This document shows, piece after piece, positions 11,403 to 23,100 of a stretch of DNA of 64,000 nucleotides (position 1 is the first letter of the stretch; each line of letters starts with the position of its first letter). The stretch covers positions 186,001 through 250,000 of the forward strand of contig JADNRY010000029.1 in assembly GCA_015501585.1 (NCBI GenBank), written 5' to 3'. Below the pieces are notes generated by a model that was not told where the DNA came from, did no database searches, and was given only the letters and a program-made list of their open reading frames with translations. The DNA is from Rhodocollybia butyracea. Taxonomy: Eukaryota > Basidiomycota > Agaricomycetes > Agaricales > Omphalotaceae. Position numbers and translations under genes: made by a program.

Positions 11403-12047
11403 ATGTCCTCGCACAGAAATCGACCTGCTCCCATTGGTTCCTCTTCTACAACCACGCCCATTCGCGATAACTCAGATACCAATTTACTTGCTGCGCCACC
11501 CAGCTTTAAGCGCACCATTGATCTCCCTTCTGATCCTGATGACTTTCAAGTCAGCTCCACCTATGCTGAAGACTTTAACTTGGATGACGAGGACGTCGAG
11601 ATGCAGCATTACCTGGAGCAGGTGTATATGTCAGTGGGACAACAACCTCTCGCTGAAAACAGACCGCCAATGGATGTTGAGGGAAGTAATATATCAGAGG
11701 GCTTGGGGCTGATACAGATTACGCCCAACGTAAAGCATAAGCTGAAGAACAGAGATGGGGACAGGAGCAAGCAGCGAAGACAGGACTACAGCCCAGGTGG
11801 GAATGCCAGGGCCTTCTCCACTTATCCGCAGGTGGCGCAAAGGGAGTTTGTAGAGGGAAGAAGTGGATCGGTTCGAAGTGATATTGATGCGAGTGATTTG
11901 GGACTGAAGGGTTTTGATGAACTTGAAGCATTGGATATTGCACTAGTGGCTCCAGATGAGCAGCAGTGGGGGTATGGGTCAGAGGAACCAACATACCAGC
12001 ACAGAGGAAACAGAAAAGGAAAAGGTAAAACACAGGATGGATGGTAA
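11403..12047 (+). CDS. Hypothetical polar protein
   Basis: A single-exon frame of 214 aa from the ATG at 11403; the frame is open further upstream but that part is hydrophobic and reads as leader. The protein is polar and looks largely disordered: Ser/Thr/Pro-rich N-terminus, acidic middle ('FNLDDEDVEMQ'), a basic patch ('KHKLKNRDGDRSKQRR') and a Lys/Gly-rich tail. There are no transmembrane segments and no recognised domain. The basic patch could be a nuclear localisation signal, by inference. Similarity to known proteins is not apparent to me. It stands alone between two gene-poor stretches. Confidence 0.5.
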   Translation: MSSHRNRPAPIGSSSTTTPIRDNSDTNLLAAPPSFKRTIDLPSDPDDFQVSSTYAEDFNLDDEDVEMQHYLEQVYMSVGQQPLAENRPPMDVEGSNISEGLGLIQITPNVKHKLKNRDGDRSKQRRQDYSPGGNARAFSTYPQVAQREFVEGRSGSVRSDIDASDLGLKGFDELEALDIALVAPDEQQWGYGSEEPTYQHRGNRKGKGKTQDGW

Positions 12048-13586
12048 ATGAATGCAACCTGCATTAGATATTAGACCATGGTACTAAGAGAGTAGTGCTA
12101 TGATAATCATATTGTTACCAGCCAAGTTTGAACCTTTGCATAGTTCAAACTCACTTTTCAGCTACTTATTCTTTGATATGTGTGATGAGCACCAAAGTCT
12201 CTTCCTTAATCTTCAATTATACCCCTCTAGTACCGTACCGCTTCAAGAAGTTAACAGTCTCAGGACTGCAACCACTGTTGTCACTTGTGCAACCATACAA
12301 TAGATGTGACTGGTCAAAACTGATCATCAATGGTCACTTCTGGCAGTGGATTATTTGCTGTTAGGAATCTATGAAAGGGTTTAACTTCTTGCTGAATTCT
12401 GGTGTTTCTCCCCAAACATATCTTGTTCAGGGGACACATTATCTCATCAGCTTTGGGAAGCAATTAATACCATCAATATTGCCTTTTAGGTTGCACCAAC
12501 AACACTGAAGACTTTGCTCAACAGTCATTACTATGAACTTCAAAGTAGGAATTGCCTGGATGCCGTAGTACATTTGTCTTTCTGATTCTGGGCTCTACCC
12601 CCTCAATCAAGTGTACTTCTTAGGAACATTCCTCATTCCTCATTAGAGTCTGACACCATGTTTTAATTACCAGTTCAAACAGAAATTAAATCTCTCTCAT
12701 CTATGTCCTTTCGGTGCATAACAGCATCCCGTATCACAACATCCTATAGCTTGACGAACTACAACCACGACGCGAATCTAGGAGATTTGTGGGATACGCT
12801 TCCAACTGTTTCCTGGTTTTCGGGTTTTCTCATTCCAAATCCATTCGTTCTCGCCGTTCGCCGTGACGTCGAATTTCAGGGGTTTCCGGTCTTCGTCACA
12901 ATGCCACTGATGGTCCTCTATAATCAGTCCCCTTTGGTCTTCGCGCGATGCGAATCATTATTCGGTTGAGATGTCAGTGAAATCGTAAGCTGTTGTCCTC
13001 GTGTATGTTCCGAACTGGTACTCTCAGTGATGAAAACCATACGCGCCTTTTCAGAATATATCCTTTTCGTGCTGTTGATCAAAATGAAGTGTACTACTAT
13101 ACCACAGGTGGATGTAATGCGGGGGAAATATCCAGGACTTTGGTTTCATGTGAACCACTTGGTGATTCCGCATATAGCACGAACCAAGCACTGTGTCGAA
13201 AGCTGTCAAAAGGACTTCGTCACTATTTTCTACCAGTACCTAGAACTTGAGTCTGTTATACCTCAGCCGCTTGTGACACACAAAGACGAGCAAATACGCA
13301 TTGGAAACCGAAGAGCTTCAAGTTCACAGAACGGATACCGCAACGAAGTAACTGTCGTCAGTGCTTTCGCAGTGGTTTGCTTTGTCCGACTTCTTCGCCG
13401 TCAGCTGGTTCAACATAGGGATTCAATTCAAAGATGAATTTTTTTGCGAAAGGGGTAGCGAAAATTGTTTAGAATAGCCTTCAAAAAGGGCAACGAGAAA
13501 GATAAAAGAGGCAGGAATAAATGCTCTGTAAAGCGTCTGAAAGTCATAAAAAGGCAATAACGAAAAGCAACATAGATATGAATATC
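12048..13586. other. Gene-poor region
   Basis: Several plus-strand frames of 60-136 codons are open here, but they have no family motifs, overlap in different frames and lack plausible splice partners. I see no supported feature. Confidence 0.45.
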
Positions 13587-15927
13587 TTATTCTTCGTCAG
13601 CGGACTGGAGAGCCTGCAGGACTTGCTCGCGACGCAACCATTTCTCTGGGGGAGTAAAATACCAGGTGAGGACCCCAAATATAGTCACAGCACCGAAGAT
13701 AACGCAGGCCTAGGTACATGTCAGAGATCACACATCAGATAGAGAGTTCACAACTCACAAAATTGAACGACTCGGCATCGACAGGGAAAAAGAAAGGTGA
13801 TATCATGACCTAGAGGCAAGTCTGAGGTCAGGAACATGTACGTAGGGTATACGCAGAGCACCCACAGCAAAAATAAGTCCGTTGAACAAGAACGCACAGA
13901 CGTAGAAGGGCTTCGCGAAACGTCCTAAGAGGAAATGCGACGATTGGAAACGGTCGGGTGTCATCGTATACCGGAGAAGTGCTATAAGGCCATAAGCAGC
14001 GATTGTAGGTACACCAGCCGCAGACACTAAAGAAGTAAAAGCGACTGCGCTGGGAAGAATCGTGCACAGCATGAGAGCGCTGAAAATGTACAACACGGTG
14101 ACAGCGTTTTTCGGTTGACCATCAGCAGTAACTTTTCCTATCCAGCCGGACATTGGAAGTACGCCGTCGCGAGCGACTGCAAACACTAGGCGCGATGCAG
14201 CGACAATTGCTACACTGGTGTTCTGTGAGGCGAATTAGAAAGTGATTGAAACTAATAACAGCTCGAACGTACGAGAATCAAACCGATTACTGCAATAATG
14301 GTCATGAAGATGCTGGGCCCTTTGCCGAGAGCTAATGCATACAGTTGCACGAAAGGTTGAGGGGCTTCCAAGGCAAACAGTGTGTCGAGGTCTGGAGAAC
14401 AGAACAAGAACAATATGGTGGTGATAAAGCCCAAGACGCCTGTAGCCAAGGCACTCGTCAAGATACCCTTGCCGGCCACGACACTAGAGAAGAGTTAGTC
14501 GAATGGGTAGATAAACAAGAAGCAGACTCACCTCGCATTTTTGGTTTCTTCGGCAATATGTCCAGACGCATCAAATCCAGTCATGGTACCAGCAGTGAAC
14601 AAGCTAGACGATTCATTTCAGCAGTAGCAAGTCATACAGAGACAAGATACACACAAAGAGAGGATCCAATTCCAACCCGCAGGAGCTCCAGTGCCATTAT
14701 CTACAAAACATTTGTGAAACGAGAAGTGATCCCCGAACCAAATTATACGTACATGTCATCGTGAAAACCTCTTTGGCAGTTCTGAACCCATATGTTCTTG
14801 ACACTCCGATAGGCAACCAGATGAGGCAGAGAAGAAAATCGAGCATAATCAAAACAACCGCAAATTTGAAGATTCCGGAATAGAGCCTAGGAGGCAAGTA
14901 ATTGATCATCGCTGATACGAGGAGCAAAGCTTCCGAAATAGCCCAAATAAGAGCTCTCCATTTAACGTTGTCGTCACTAGTTCCACCTGGAAAGTCGATT
15001 TCCCAGACCGCAAGTTGAGAGACAATGTAGTTGGCGGTGGCCTGTGCCAGATATCAGAAAATTTCAAACCTGTCGTAAAAAGGAGAGTAACGTACTTGAC
15101 AATTACTAGCAGTAAACGTCATCCAAGCGGTACAAGACCACCAAGCAACGATAAAGCCAAAGAACCGGGCATACTTTGGCCCAGCACTCTCCGCAGCCCA
15201 AATGTAAATGGATCCACTGAGTGGCAACGCGGAGCATATCTCAGCGAGAACAGCCGCAGTCATCATCATAAAAACCACAGTAATGAGATAGGACGACCTG
15301 TGAAAACATTAGGATGAATTAAGAAGAGGCCGTGATGTCGAACCATATTGCGGCTGGTCCTCCAGCCAAAAGTCCTAGAAAGAAAGCAGATCTACGAAAT
15401 GAGCATGCAGAAAAAAAAAATTATCAAGGAAATATATACCTAACACCACCAATGAAATTCAACGCGCAAAAACTCGCGGCAAAGCTTTCGATGAGATGCC
15501 AGCTTCGGTGCAATTGCTAAAAACAGATCAGTGGAAGATCGCAGGAGGTGCAGCAGAAAACACGCCTGTTTATATCCTAGATTTTGCTAAACGGTACGTT
15601 AGAAGCTGTCAAAAGCTTCCGATGGAAGCGTGATAAGTAACAACGACACTGGGGCTTCCCTACGCAGGTCTCAGCGCTGATCAGGTTCAAGCGGTATGAT
15701 CTCAATCCTTGCAAGATTTATTCAAGCGGATTCGCCCACCATTGAACAAAGAGCTCGACAAGGATACCCGCAGCCGTTTCCAGTGGTTTATCACTACTAG
15801 AGAGGACGTTACCAGTACCGCAGACCATATTCGTAAGGTGCACCCCTGTGGTCTAGGTGTTTACCAGCTGTCTTTGGTCCGCATCGAGAATTTCACCCTC
15901 TTCGGGAATCTTGGAATCGAGCGACAT
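13587..15927 (-). CDS. APC-superfamily amino-acid/choline permease
   Basis: A polytopic plasma-membrane or vacuolar transporter of the fungal amino-acid/choline/GABA permease group (UGA4/HNM1-like); the substrate cannot be fixed from sequence. About nine exons join. The N-terminus is a short exon from the ATG at 15927, separated by a long first intron (about 270 nt) from 'QNLGYKQ', then 'SWHLIESFAASFCALNFIGG'. Later exons give 'LLAGGPAAIW', 'AEICSALPLSGSIYIWA' (the family signature helix), 'FIVAWWSCTAWMTF', 'TMTGFDASGHIAEETKNA' (highly typical), 'ASRLVFAVARDGVLP' and a C-terminal 'WYFTPPEKW'. About 12 hydrophobic segments are present. The intron after 'GYKQ' appears to be GC-AG (15565-15517), since no GT donor keeps the frame. 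It shares a short divergent upstream region with the gene at 16203. Confidence 0.85.
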
Positions 15928-16202
15928 GATAAGTTATGCAGAAGGCAGGTGAAGAGGAAGAACCGAGGAAGACTTGGATAGAAAAAAAAATTTCATGTGA
16001 CTCGTGAGATCCTGTCACGTGCCCACACTGATAACTCGAAACAAATAACATTTCCTAGAATGGACGAACATGCTACTGTTCGAAAGAAACTCGAGGCAAA
16101 ATGACCATCGCGTTCAATGGGGCCAAGCTTCAGGATATAAAAGGGCGAGAGTGAAATAGTGGCCGCTTTATCTCACGAAAAGCCCTTGCTGTACTTTCCC
16201 TG
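15928..16202. promoter_or_regulatory. Divergent promoter region
   Basis: About 275 bp separate the start codons of the permease (minus) and the acidic protein (plus). A TATA-like ATATAAAAG lies at about 16135-16143, some 60 bp before the plus-strand ATG. Co-regulation is possible but not shown. Confidence 0.4.
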
Positions 16203-17153
16203 ATGAATCCCGCGTCGACCTGGCCACTTATCACCTCTCGTTTTGCTTTGGCTACTCGATCTCTCACCAACGTTGATATAAACGCCAGCGGTGATGCGAG
16301 GGATGAAAGTGGCTCAGGTCCTCCCACTAGGCCTGCCACTCCAAACGATGGAGTTTCAATTGCTCCCGATGCTGGCGACACCAAGAATCTAGCAGACCGA
16401 TCGCCCCACAGGTCTGGCACTCCAGAAGAATCTTCCACAGTCCAATTCTCGTGCAGTTCACAGTGCAAGTATGGCCAGCTGGGGATTGAACACGAGTCTC
16501 TTGATGATATCGGGCTCGTTGATGTCGACGAACCCGAAGCCACTCCGGAGGGAGAAAGAGAGGAGGAAGAAACGCAGACCAACAGTGATGAGGATACAGA
16601 TGTGGATGATGGCACGGAGACAGAGGTTCCATCTGATAACGAGTCCGATGACGGTGACATGGAAGAAGTAACCATAAATCCGAACCACTCTCCTTTTCCT
16701 TCGCTCTCTTCCTTCGCTTTTGGAACCATGCGATGGTCTGATTCCTACGCCAACAGAGTGATCATGACCATTGACACGAACTATCGCTCCCAGGATGAAC
16801 TGGTCGATGGGATAAAGACATCACTCGTTTCCCCCGATGGGACTGAGGCGCCATACGTGACAAAAATGGTCGAGGCAGTCCAAAAGTCGGATATCTCATC
16901 TTGTGCTACTGGGACACGATTGGAATTCGTGTTCGATTCGCCGAGTAGGCCCCCTCGGAACAGACATCTCGGAACTCTGGCCCAAGTGAGTGGCCGAGGT
17001 TTGAATCAGGACGAGGACAAGGAGAATCTAGCAGTCATTCAGGATAGAGTGAGAAAATCCAAGCGGATGAAGAGGGAAGAAACGTTGCCTGTGATGCAGG
17101 ATGGAAGATATTCTCATGGTGTGCCGAAGTTGAATGTTCATCGCAGTGTGTAA
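16203..17153 (+). CDS. Hypothetical acidic protein
   Basis: An intronless 316-aa frame starting at the first ATG. The N-terminus is moderately hydrophobic, followed by a Ser/Thr/Pro region and a strongly acidic stretch (residues about 100-160, with 'EREEEETQTNSDEDTD'). A basic motif 'RKSKRMKREE' near the C-terminus resembles a nuclear localisation signal, by inference. 'EDKENL' resembles a KEN box, also weak inference. No enzyme motif is visible and I do not recognise the family. The composition suggests a disordered nuclear or regulatory protein. Confidence 0.55.
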   Translation: MNPASTWPLITSRFALATRSLTNVDINASGDARDESGSGPPTRPATPNDGVSIAPDAGDTKNLADRSPHRSGTPEESSTVQFSCSSQCKYGQLGIEHESLDDIGLVDVDEPEATPEGEREEEETQTNSDEDTDVDDGTETEVPSDNESDDGDMEEVTINPNHSPFPSLSSFAFGTMRWSDSYANRVIMTIDTNYRSQDELVDGIKTSLVSPDGTEAPYVTKMVEAVQKSDISSCATGTRLEFVFDSPSRPPRNRHLGTLAQVSGRGLNQDEDKENLAVIQDRVRKSKRMKREETLPVMQDGRYSHGVPKLNVHRSV

Positions 17154-17490
17154 ATAGATGGAAGATACGATTATGGTGCCAGTATTCAATAATAATGATA
17201 GATGTTATTTCAATCGAGACTTTATCCAAGTCCTATACGACTCGGACCTGTCGGTGTCGAGTTCACAATCAACGAAAAGATGAGCGTAAACACCTGCACT
17301 TCCCCAGTTGGTTTTAAACAGTTGAGCTGAAAATACGAGATTCGGGGCGTTGGACTAATTCATTTCGTTAAATAGCAGTTGTAAGGTATGAGGCTCGGTC
17401 AATTGTCTAAAGTATATCTATAAAACCTTTCTTGTCAAAACTTTTTAAAACAGCATATCAAGCCATGATTTGTGATTCAAGGACCATTGT

Positions 17491-20400
17491 TCATTGCATC
17501 CTTCCCAACACTCTCGGCTGGCTCACATCCGCCATGTTGATAAAGATGTCGTCCGCGGGGTGACGGTAGAGCGGTGCGCGGAGTCGCTTCTGGTCGAGAT
17601 GGTGACCAATGAAACCGATAGAACGGCCGAGGACGAAGAGACCGTTGAGGGTACCAATCCTGATGTACTCGTCTGCTTCCTCGGGGGTGAAAGCGCCAGA
17701 GTCACGGAGAAGATCGACGAAGCAGACAGCGATACAACCATCGACGTTGAGAATCAACTAGCGGGAAACTGAGCAAGCATTTGAGGAATGAAAAAAAGAT
17801 GTACTTACAGTATCCTTCTTGCTTGTTGTGACCTTCTCGACAGCAAGGGCGTAGTCGAGCAGTGAGTGGGAGGGGAAGTTCTTGCGCACGTATTCCTTGA
17901 CAAGCTCGACACGAAGGTCGGGGTTGTTGACAGACTTGATCTTGTGTCCAATACCGGAGACTAGAGAATTGAACGATTTAGGCGTTGTTCTAAAATGCGG
18001 CCAGTGAAGACCTACTCAGTTTATTCGCTTTCCTGCTCTGGTCAACGAATTCTCTCGGGGTCAAGCCACGGTCACGTGCACTAGTGAACATCGAAGCAGC
18101 TTCATCGAGAGCACCTCCAAATCTATCCACAAACGATACGTCAGTACCAACCACAAAACATATATAGATATACTAACCGGCTACCAATGGTCAACAAACC
18201 ACTTGCCAAACTCGAGATCAAATCCTTTCCGGCACGAGTCGCAACGATGGTGTTCATCGCACCACTGACAGCAGGTCCGTGGTCAGCAGTAAGCATAAGC
18301 ACCATTTCGATGAACTTGGTGGCGTAGATAGGAAGACGACGCCTAAAGGGAAGACTATCAGTGACAAGATTCGATCCTCGAAGGACAATGACTTACTTGA
18401 ACCACAACAAACTCACAACACCTCCCAAACCAATATCTTCCTTGAAGACATCCGAGATACGCATACCAGCGTAAAGCAGCTCCTGTCCCCGCTCATCGGA
18501 TATGGTCGATATGAAGGCGGCGGGTTTACGAATCAATCCAAGCTCTGTGGCCCACTTGTAGTCCATGGGGATGACAGGGGGTTCTCTCTCTGCCTGAGGC
18601 TTGATGGCTCCTTTCTGAACGAGAGATTGATAGAGTTGGGTGATGGTCTGGGGAAGGTCCTCGAATGTGGGCGGGACAATGAATCCTGCGGCAGCCATAG
18701 CGCGGTTCTACATGCACGTTGAGTCAACATATATAAAAACAGGACACTACTCACCTTTGCCTCGGCAGTCTCAACATCAGATCCAGCAAGGGAACCAGCG
18801 TGACCGAACTGGACTTCTGTCTTGAACATGCCTGCGCAAGTTCCAATAGCCCAGGCAACGATAGGCTTCGTGATTTTTCCCGTCTTGACAGCCTCGATGA
18901 CACGGTACTCTTCGACACCACCAACCTCTCCTAAAAGCACCATCATCTTACACTCAGGGTCCTTTTCGTACCTCAAAAGGTGGTCCACAAAGGTCGATCC
19001 TGGGTATCGGTCTCCACCGATAGCAATACCCTCGTAAACACCGTTGGTAGTGAAGGAGAGGATGTTGTTGAGTTCATTGGACATTCCACCGGATTTCGAC
19101 ACATATCCAACTGAACCGGGGCGGTAGAGCTTAGATGCGATGATGTTGTCCATCATACCGCCAGAGTTTCCGATACGGAAGCATCCTGGCTTGATTCCAC
19201 CGACAGTAGCAGGACCGATGATCAAGACACCCTTTTGCTGAGCCTCATACAGTATTTCACGCGCATGACGCTCAGGAACACCTTCAGCAATGATGGCGAT
19301 GGATTTGATGCGCTCAGAGTGGGTAGGGTGGCGGAGGATATCAAGGGTGGAGGAGTACACGGAACGAGAAGAGGCGAAGTTGACGACACAGTCGACATCA
19401 GCGTGTTTGTTGTCCTTGAATGCCTCGTCGACGGAGGTGTAGACGGGGAGAAGGGTTTCCTTGGTACCCCAGTAGAATTTCTGGATGTGGTGGCCACCGA
19501 AGGGGTAGATCATCGCAGCTACGGAGGGTGTGGTACGGCCGCATGAAAAGTCAAAGTCCAGCATTCCTTGGATAGCACGGGGCTGGAGACCGTAGACAAA
19601 GGAGCGCGTGGATGAGTCGAACGGGCGGAACCAGGGACGACCGGAGGAAGAAGAGGAGGAGTCAAAGTGGATGATCTGGTCATTGACCTGGGTACGTTCG
19701 CCATCAGGGCCGATGGAACCCACAGGTGGGTTCTCAGTTGTGATCTCATGAGCCTGAGCGGGAGGCGTGTTGACGGCGGTTTGGGAGACCGATTTGGGAG
19801 CAGCAGAGTCGCCTGATTTGACCAATCCCAGAGCAAGCGGGACAATGGCAGTAATGTGGGTTTCGGGACCAAATACGTGGATCGGGACACCGAGGGATTC
19901 ACCAAGAAGGCGCATAGCCTGAAAATGAATGAGTATCGAGCAGATGGGCATTAGACTAAACATACTTTGAGACCCTCTTGGTAATTTGGTCCACCACGAC
20001 GAACATAGATGGAGACCTTGCTACGGATCAATGCAGACTGGTATTCTTTGAGAGCACGAATGATACCCTTGAAGGTCGCGGCAACGTTGGTAAAGTTGGC
20101 TATACCGCCACCGATGATGAGGATTTTACCCTTCTGGTTAACGTTACCGCGAGTCATCAAATCGATGACGGTTTTGGCGTACTCGTAGGTCTGACCCTCA
20201 GTTGGGGCACCAGAGTATTCACCGTAGTTGGCGAGCTCATCGGCGAAACCAGCTGCGGCGATGGCGTCAGAGTAGACAACAGAAGCACCTCCTCCGGCAA
20301 CCATGGTCCATACACGTCCCTCGGCGTTGAGGACAGTAAGTTTGAGGGAGGCACCGGTGGAAGCGTCGAGTTTTTGGATGTAAGCCTCTTCTTTGGTCAA

Positions 20401-21347
20401 AGAACGACCAAAGGGAGCAGGGAAAACCATCGGAGGACCACGATCGGCAGTGACTTTACCACCAGACGAAACAGCAGCAGCACCCTCGTAAATAGCAAGA
20501 TCACGAGCAATAGCCCATTTCTGACCGACGATCGATTCGGCAGTCTGGTCGAGCTTGGCAGCCATGTCAAGGTAGTGAATCTCAACCTTGCTACCGTTCT
20601 CCATGCAAATAAGAGGGTTAATCTCGAGGTAAGCATAATGCAGATCGACGTAAACGCTGTACAGACGAGTGATGAAGTCTGCGAGGGCATCTTTGCGAGC
20701 CTGAGTAGGCACGTGAGTGAGCAGGGTATCGATGACTGCCTTTTTGCCCGGGAAAGTCTGTGGTTTGGCAGCGGTTGGGACGGGGATGAGGAGTTTGAGT
20801 GCCTTTGCGTCGACATCGCCGACATCGACACCACCCTCGTGAGTGAAAAGGATGGTATCTCCTGCGCGATCGGAGTTGATACAGACATAGTACTCGCTGT
20901 CGCTCGGATGGGGAAGGAAAGGCTCGAGAATGAAGGAAGTCAGAGGACCTTCAACGGTTTCCACCTTTTGAACTTTTCCTGCACGTTCCTTGATCCAAGC
21001 AACTGCCTCCTCACGAGTTTTGTTGAGAGCAAGAAGACCTGCTTTTCCTCGTCGTTTGATCAACTGATCAGGCTTTGCGACGAATTTAACACCTGCTGTG
21101 CGTGTCCACGATGGCAAAGAATCTTCGTTTGTCAAGATGCCAGTGTCTTCATCGAACAACATCTGAGCCACCTTTGGCACGCTGGATGTTGCACTGGATG
21201 CCAGTTGGCCTTCCAACGACGAGTCGACCAGCGGGGACCGGGTAAGCCAATAGGTCAGAAGCAGTTTCGCGTCATATTCCCGGATAGCTGGATCGAGAAT
21301 CAGTATGGTTCGTCGGTTTGGTTGAACTACCTACCTTTCGACGACAT
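17491..21347 (-). CDS. ACL1: ATP-citrate synthase (ATP-citrate lyase), fused form
   Basis: This cytosolic enzyme converts citrate, CoA and ATP to acetyl-CoA, oxaloacetate, ADP and phosphate, supplying acetyl-CoA for lipid and sterol synthesis and acetylation. The first exon encodes only M-S-S-K, then an intron leads to '[14 protein letters not shown]'. The order is: ATP-grasp/citrate-binding half (to about 19963), CoA-ligase half with the phosphohistidine motif 'GHAGSLAGS', then a citrate-synthase-like domain ending '[12 protein letters not shown]'. About seven short introns are spliced (for example near 19963-19922, 18760-18710 and 18390-18340). The spliced length is about 1,150 aa, close to animal ACLY and to the fused basidiomycete enzyme. 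All domains look intact. A long antisense frame on the plus strand is a shadow. Confidence 0.95.
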
Positions 21348-21798
21348 TTTGTGAGGAGAAGAAGGAAATCGATGAACAAGAGATGGTGAAAAAATCTTTT
21401 TAAGCGCCGGACTAACCGGACCCTGACCCCATAACTTTATTCTTGGGGTAAAGTACTCGTTTTACTCGTTTCCTATACCATCGGTAAAACAGAACAGTAT
21501 TTTTAAATATTTATCAACACTTGGAATACAGTAGGACGCGTAGGCTTGCTGAGATCACGCGCAGACGCGTCCCTGCAAGTATTTTTTGCCCCACGCGTAA
21601 CCCGAGACTCATCGTACGACAATTTTCTTCCTTACTCCGAACCGGAAATCGTACGATCGGCCTAGTTCTATTTATGACTTCGGAATTGTATTTTTCTTAG
21701 TCCTACTGGGTCGGCTTTCAATTTGTGGCATGCACATGCTCAACATTCCACTTGCCTGCATCATACATCCTCAATCTTCGGCTCATCTACAAGATATT
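21348..21798. other. ATP-citrate lyase upstream region
   Basis: This 450-bp stretch holds the promoter of ATP-citrate lyase and runs to the left end of the inverted-repeat element. No gene is seen. Confidence 0.5.
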
Positions 21799-22339
21799 AG
21801 CCCCGTTCAATGTTGACGTAGCGACGCTACTGAAACCGCTATGACAAATTGCTATTTCACGGCTCCTTCGGCTCGTATGTCAGGCCATCAATCCAACATC
21901 AATCCGCCGAGCTGAGTGCTTGTGACAGCGAATTTATTCTGACCCTTCAAATTCTACAAGCTCAGCTTCGAAAAAATCTTTTTGTGGCTCTTCTCTCCAA
22001 CCTTCCTTCTCCAACCTTCCTTCTCCAACATATAATTCTTATCCAAAATGCATTATTTTATACCATCTTTGAACCGCTGTAATAATTAGAGCCAGATTAG
22101 AGCAGTTCATCGCAAGTTCATCCATCACCATTCACCGGCCAGAGGACAGAGGTCACACGTCACTTAGTCTTGATCGAATTTTCTTTTCATCAGTCACAGC
22201 CTCTCACAGGTCAAGGCGAACGCAGTCCCCACAAACTTTACATAAGCGTTACATAACAATCCGTGGCTATGATCCTGGCGCTTAATTGCACGCTCAGGCT
22301 ATTAATCTAAACTGAGAGGCCTCCGGCCTGGTATATATT

Positions 22340-22550
22340 CTCAACCCTAACGCTAAAGCGGGGGCGCTGCCCCCGGACCCCCGCCTAACCCTAAACCTAG
22401 CCCCGAACCCTAACCAACCAACCCCGAACCCTAACTGACCCAGCCCCGAACCCTAACTGACCCAACCCCTCCCCCTAAACAACCCGCGCTGCGCGCGGGC
22501 GTAAAAACCCTAACGCTTAACCTGACCTAACCTAACCTAACGCTAGCGGC
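22340..22550. repeat. Interstitial telomere-like CCCTAA-rich tract
   Basis: Many CCCTAA/AACCCTAA units, interspersed with GC-rich blocks (GGGGGCGCTGCCCCCGG, GCGCTGCGCGCGGGCG), lie in the left arm of the inverted-repeat element. The units match the fungal telomere repeat TTAGGG on the other strand but are not in a regular array. Confidence 0.7.
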
Positions 22551-22753
22551 TAGCTAGCAAAGCTGGGATAAAACTATTGAGAAACCCCAATTTTTGCAGA
22601 AACCCAGGGTTGCTCCGGAAACCCTCTCGAAAAGTCACTGATGGGGTTTCTGGTAGCCGGCCGGTGACCGGCCGTGCGCTTCTAGCGCTTGTCTAGCGCT
22701 AGTCCGACAACCTTCGACGCGAGAGTTAGTCGCGGCGGCCTAGAAGGCCCAGA

Positions 22754-23035
22754 TGTTGGAGTATTACTCCGTACGTACGAGGTGCAGTACACCTTGCTTT
22801 GACATCTCTTTATTGGTATACGCCGTTAGCTTACTAGATACTGTACAGTTGGTACTATACCACGCTAGACGGCGTCTCCGAGCTCCCTCAGTTGGTTTTC
22901 ATTACCCACTGAGGTGAGCTCGTTCTTATTTATTCTGTTTCTCTAACTTACGATATATTCTAGTTTAATTCGTTCCTACAGGTATATACAATACAGTTGG
23001 TTTTCATTACCCACTGAGTTTAATTCGTTCCTACA
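22754..23035 (+). repeat. 5' LTR of Copia element
   Basis: A 282-bp LTR beginning TGTTGG and ending CCTACA, the usual TG...CA termini. It contains an internal partial duplication: the block GTTGGTTTTCATTACCCACT occurs twice, and TTTAATTCGTTCCTACA occurs internally and again at the LTR end. The target duplication CCAGA precedes it. Confidence 0.95.
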
Positions 23036-23049
23036 GATTATGAGACTCG
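23036..23049 (+). other. Primer binding site, elongator tRNA-Met anticodon arm
   Basis: Directly after the LTR, GATTATGAGACT is the complement of AGTCTCATAATC, the anticodon-arm sequence of eukaryotic elongator tRNA-Met (anticodon CAT). This implies priming from an internally cleaved half-tRNA rather than from the 3' end, as known for Drosophila copia with tRNA-iMet. Confidence 0.7.
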
Positions 23050-23100
23050 TTCTCTAATTAAAAGGAAGAAAAGAGAGAACAGCAACGAAACTTACCAAAA

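Noticed and set aside
13027..13437. 136-codon plus-strand frame in the gene-poor region
   Set aside because: Overlapping frames, no domain, no splice partner and no promoter-like context.
19978..21354. 458-codon open frame on the plus strand
   Set aside because: It is exactly antisense to the ATP-citrate lyase coding exons and has no family motif; it is a by-product of codon usage.
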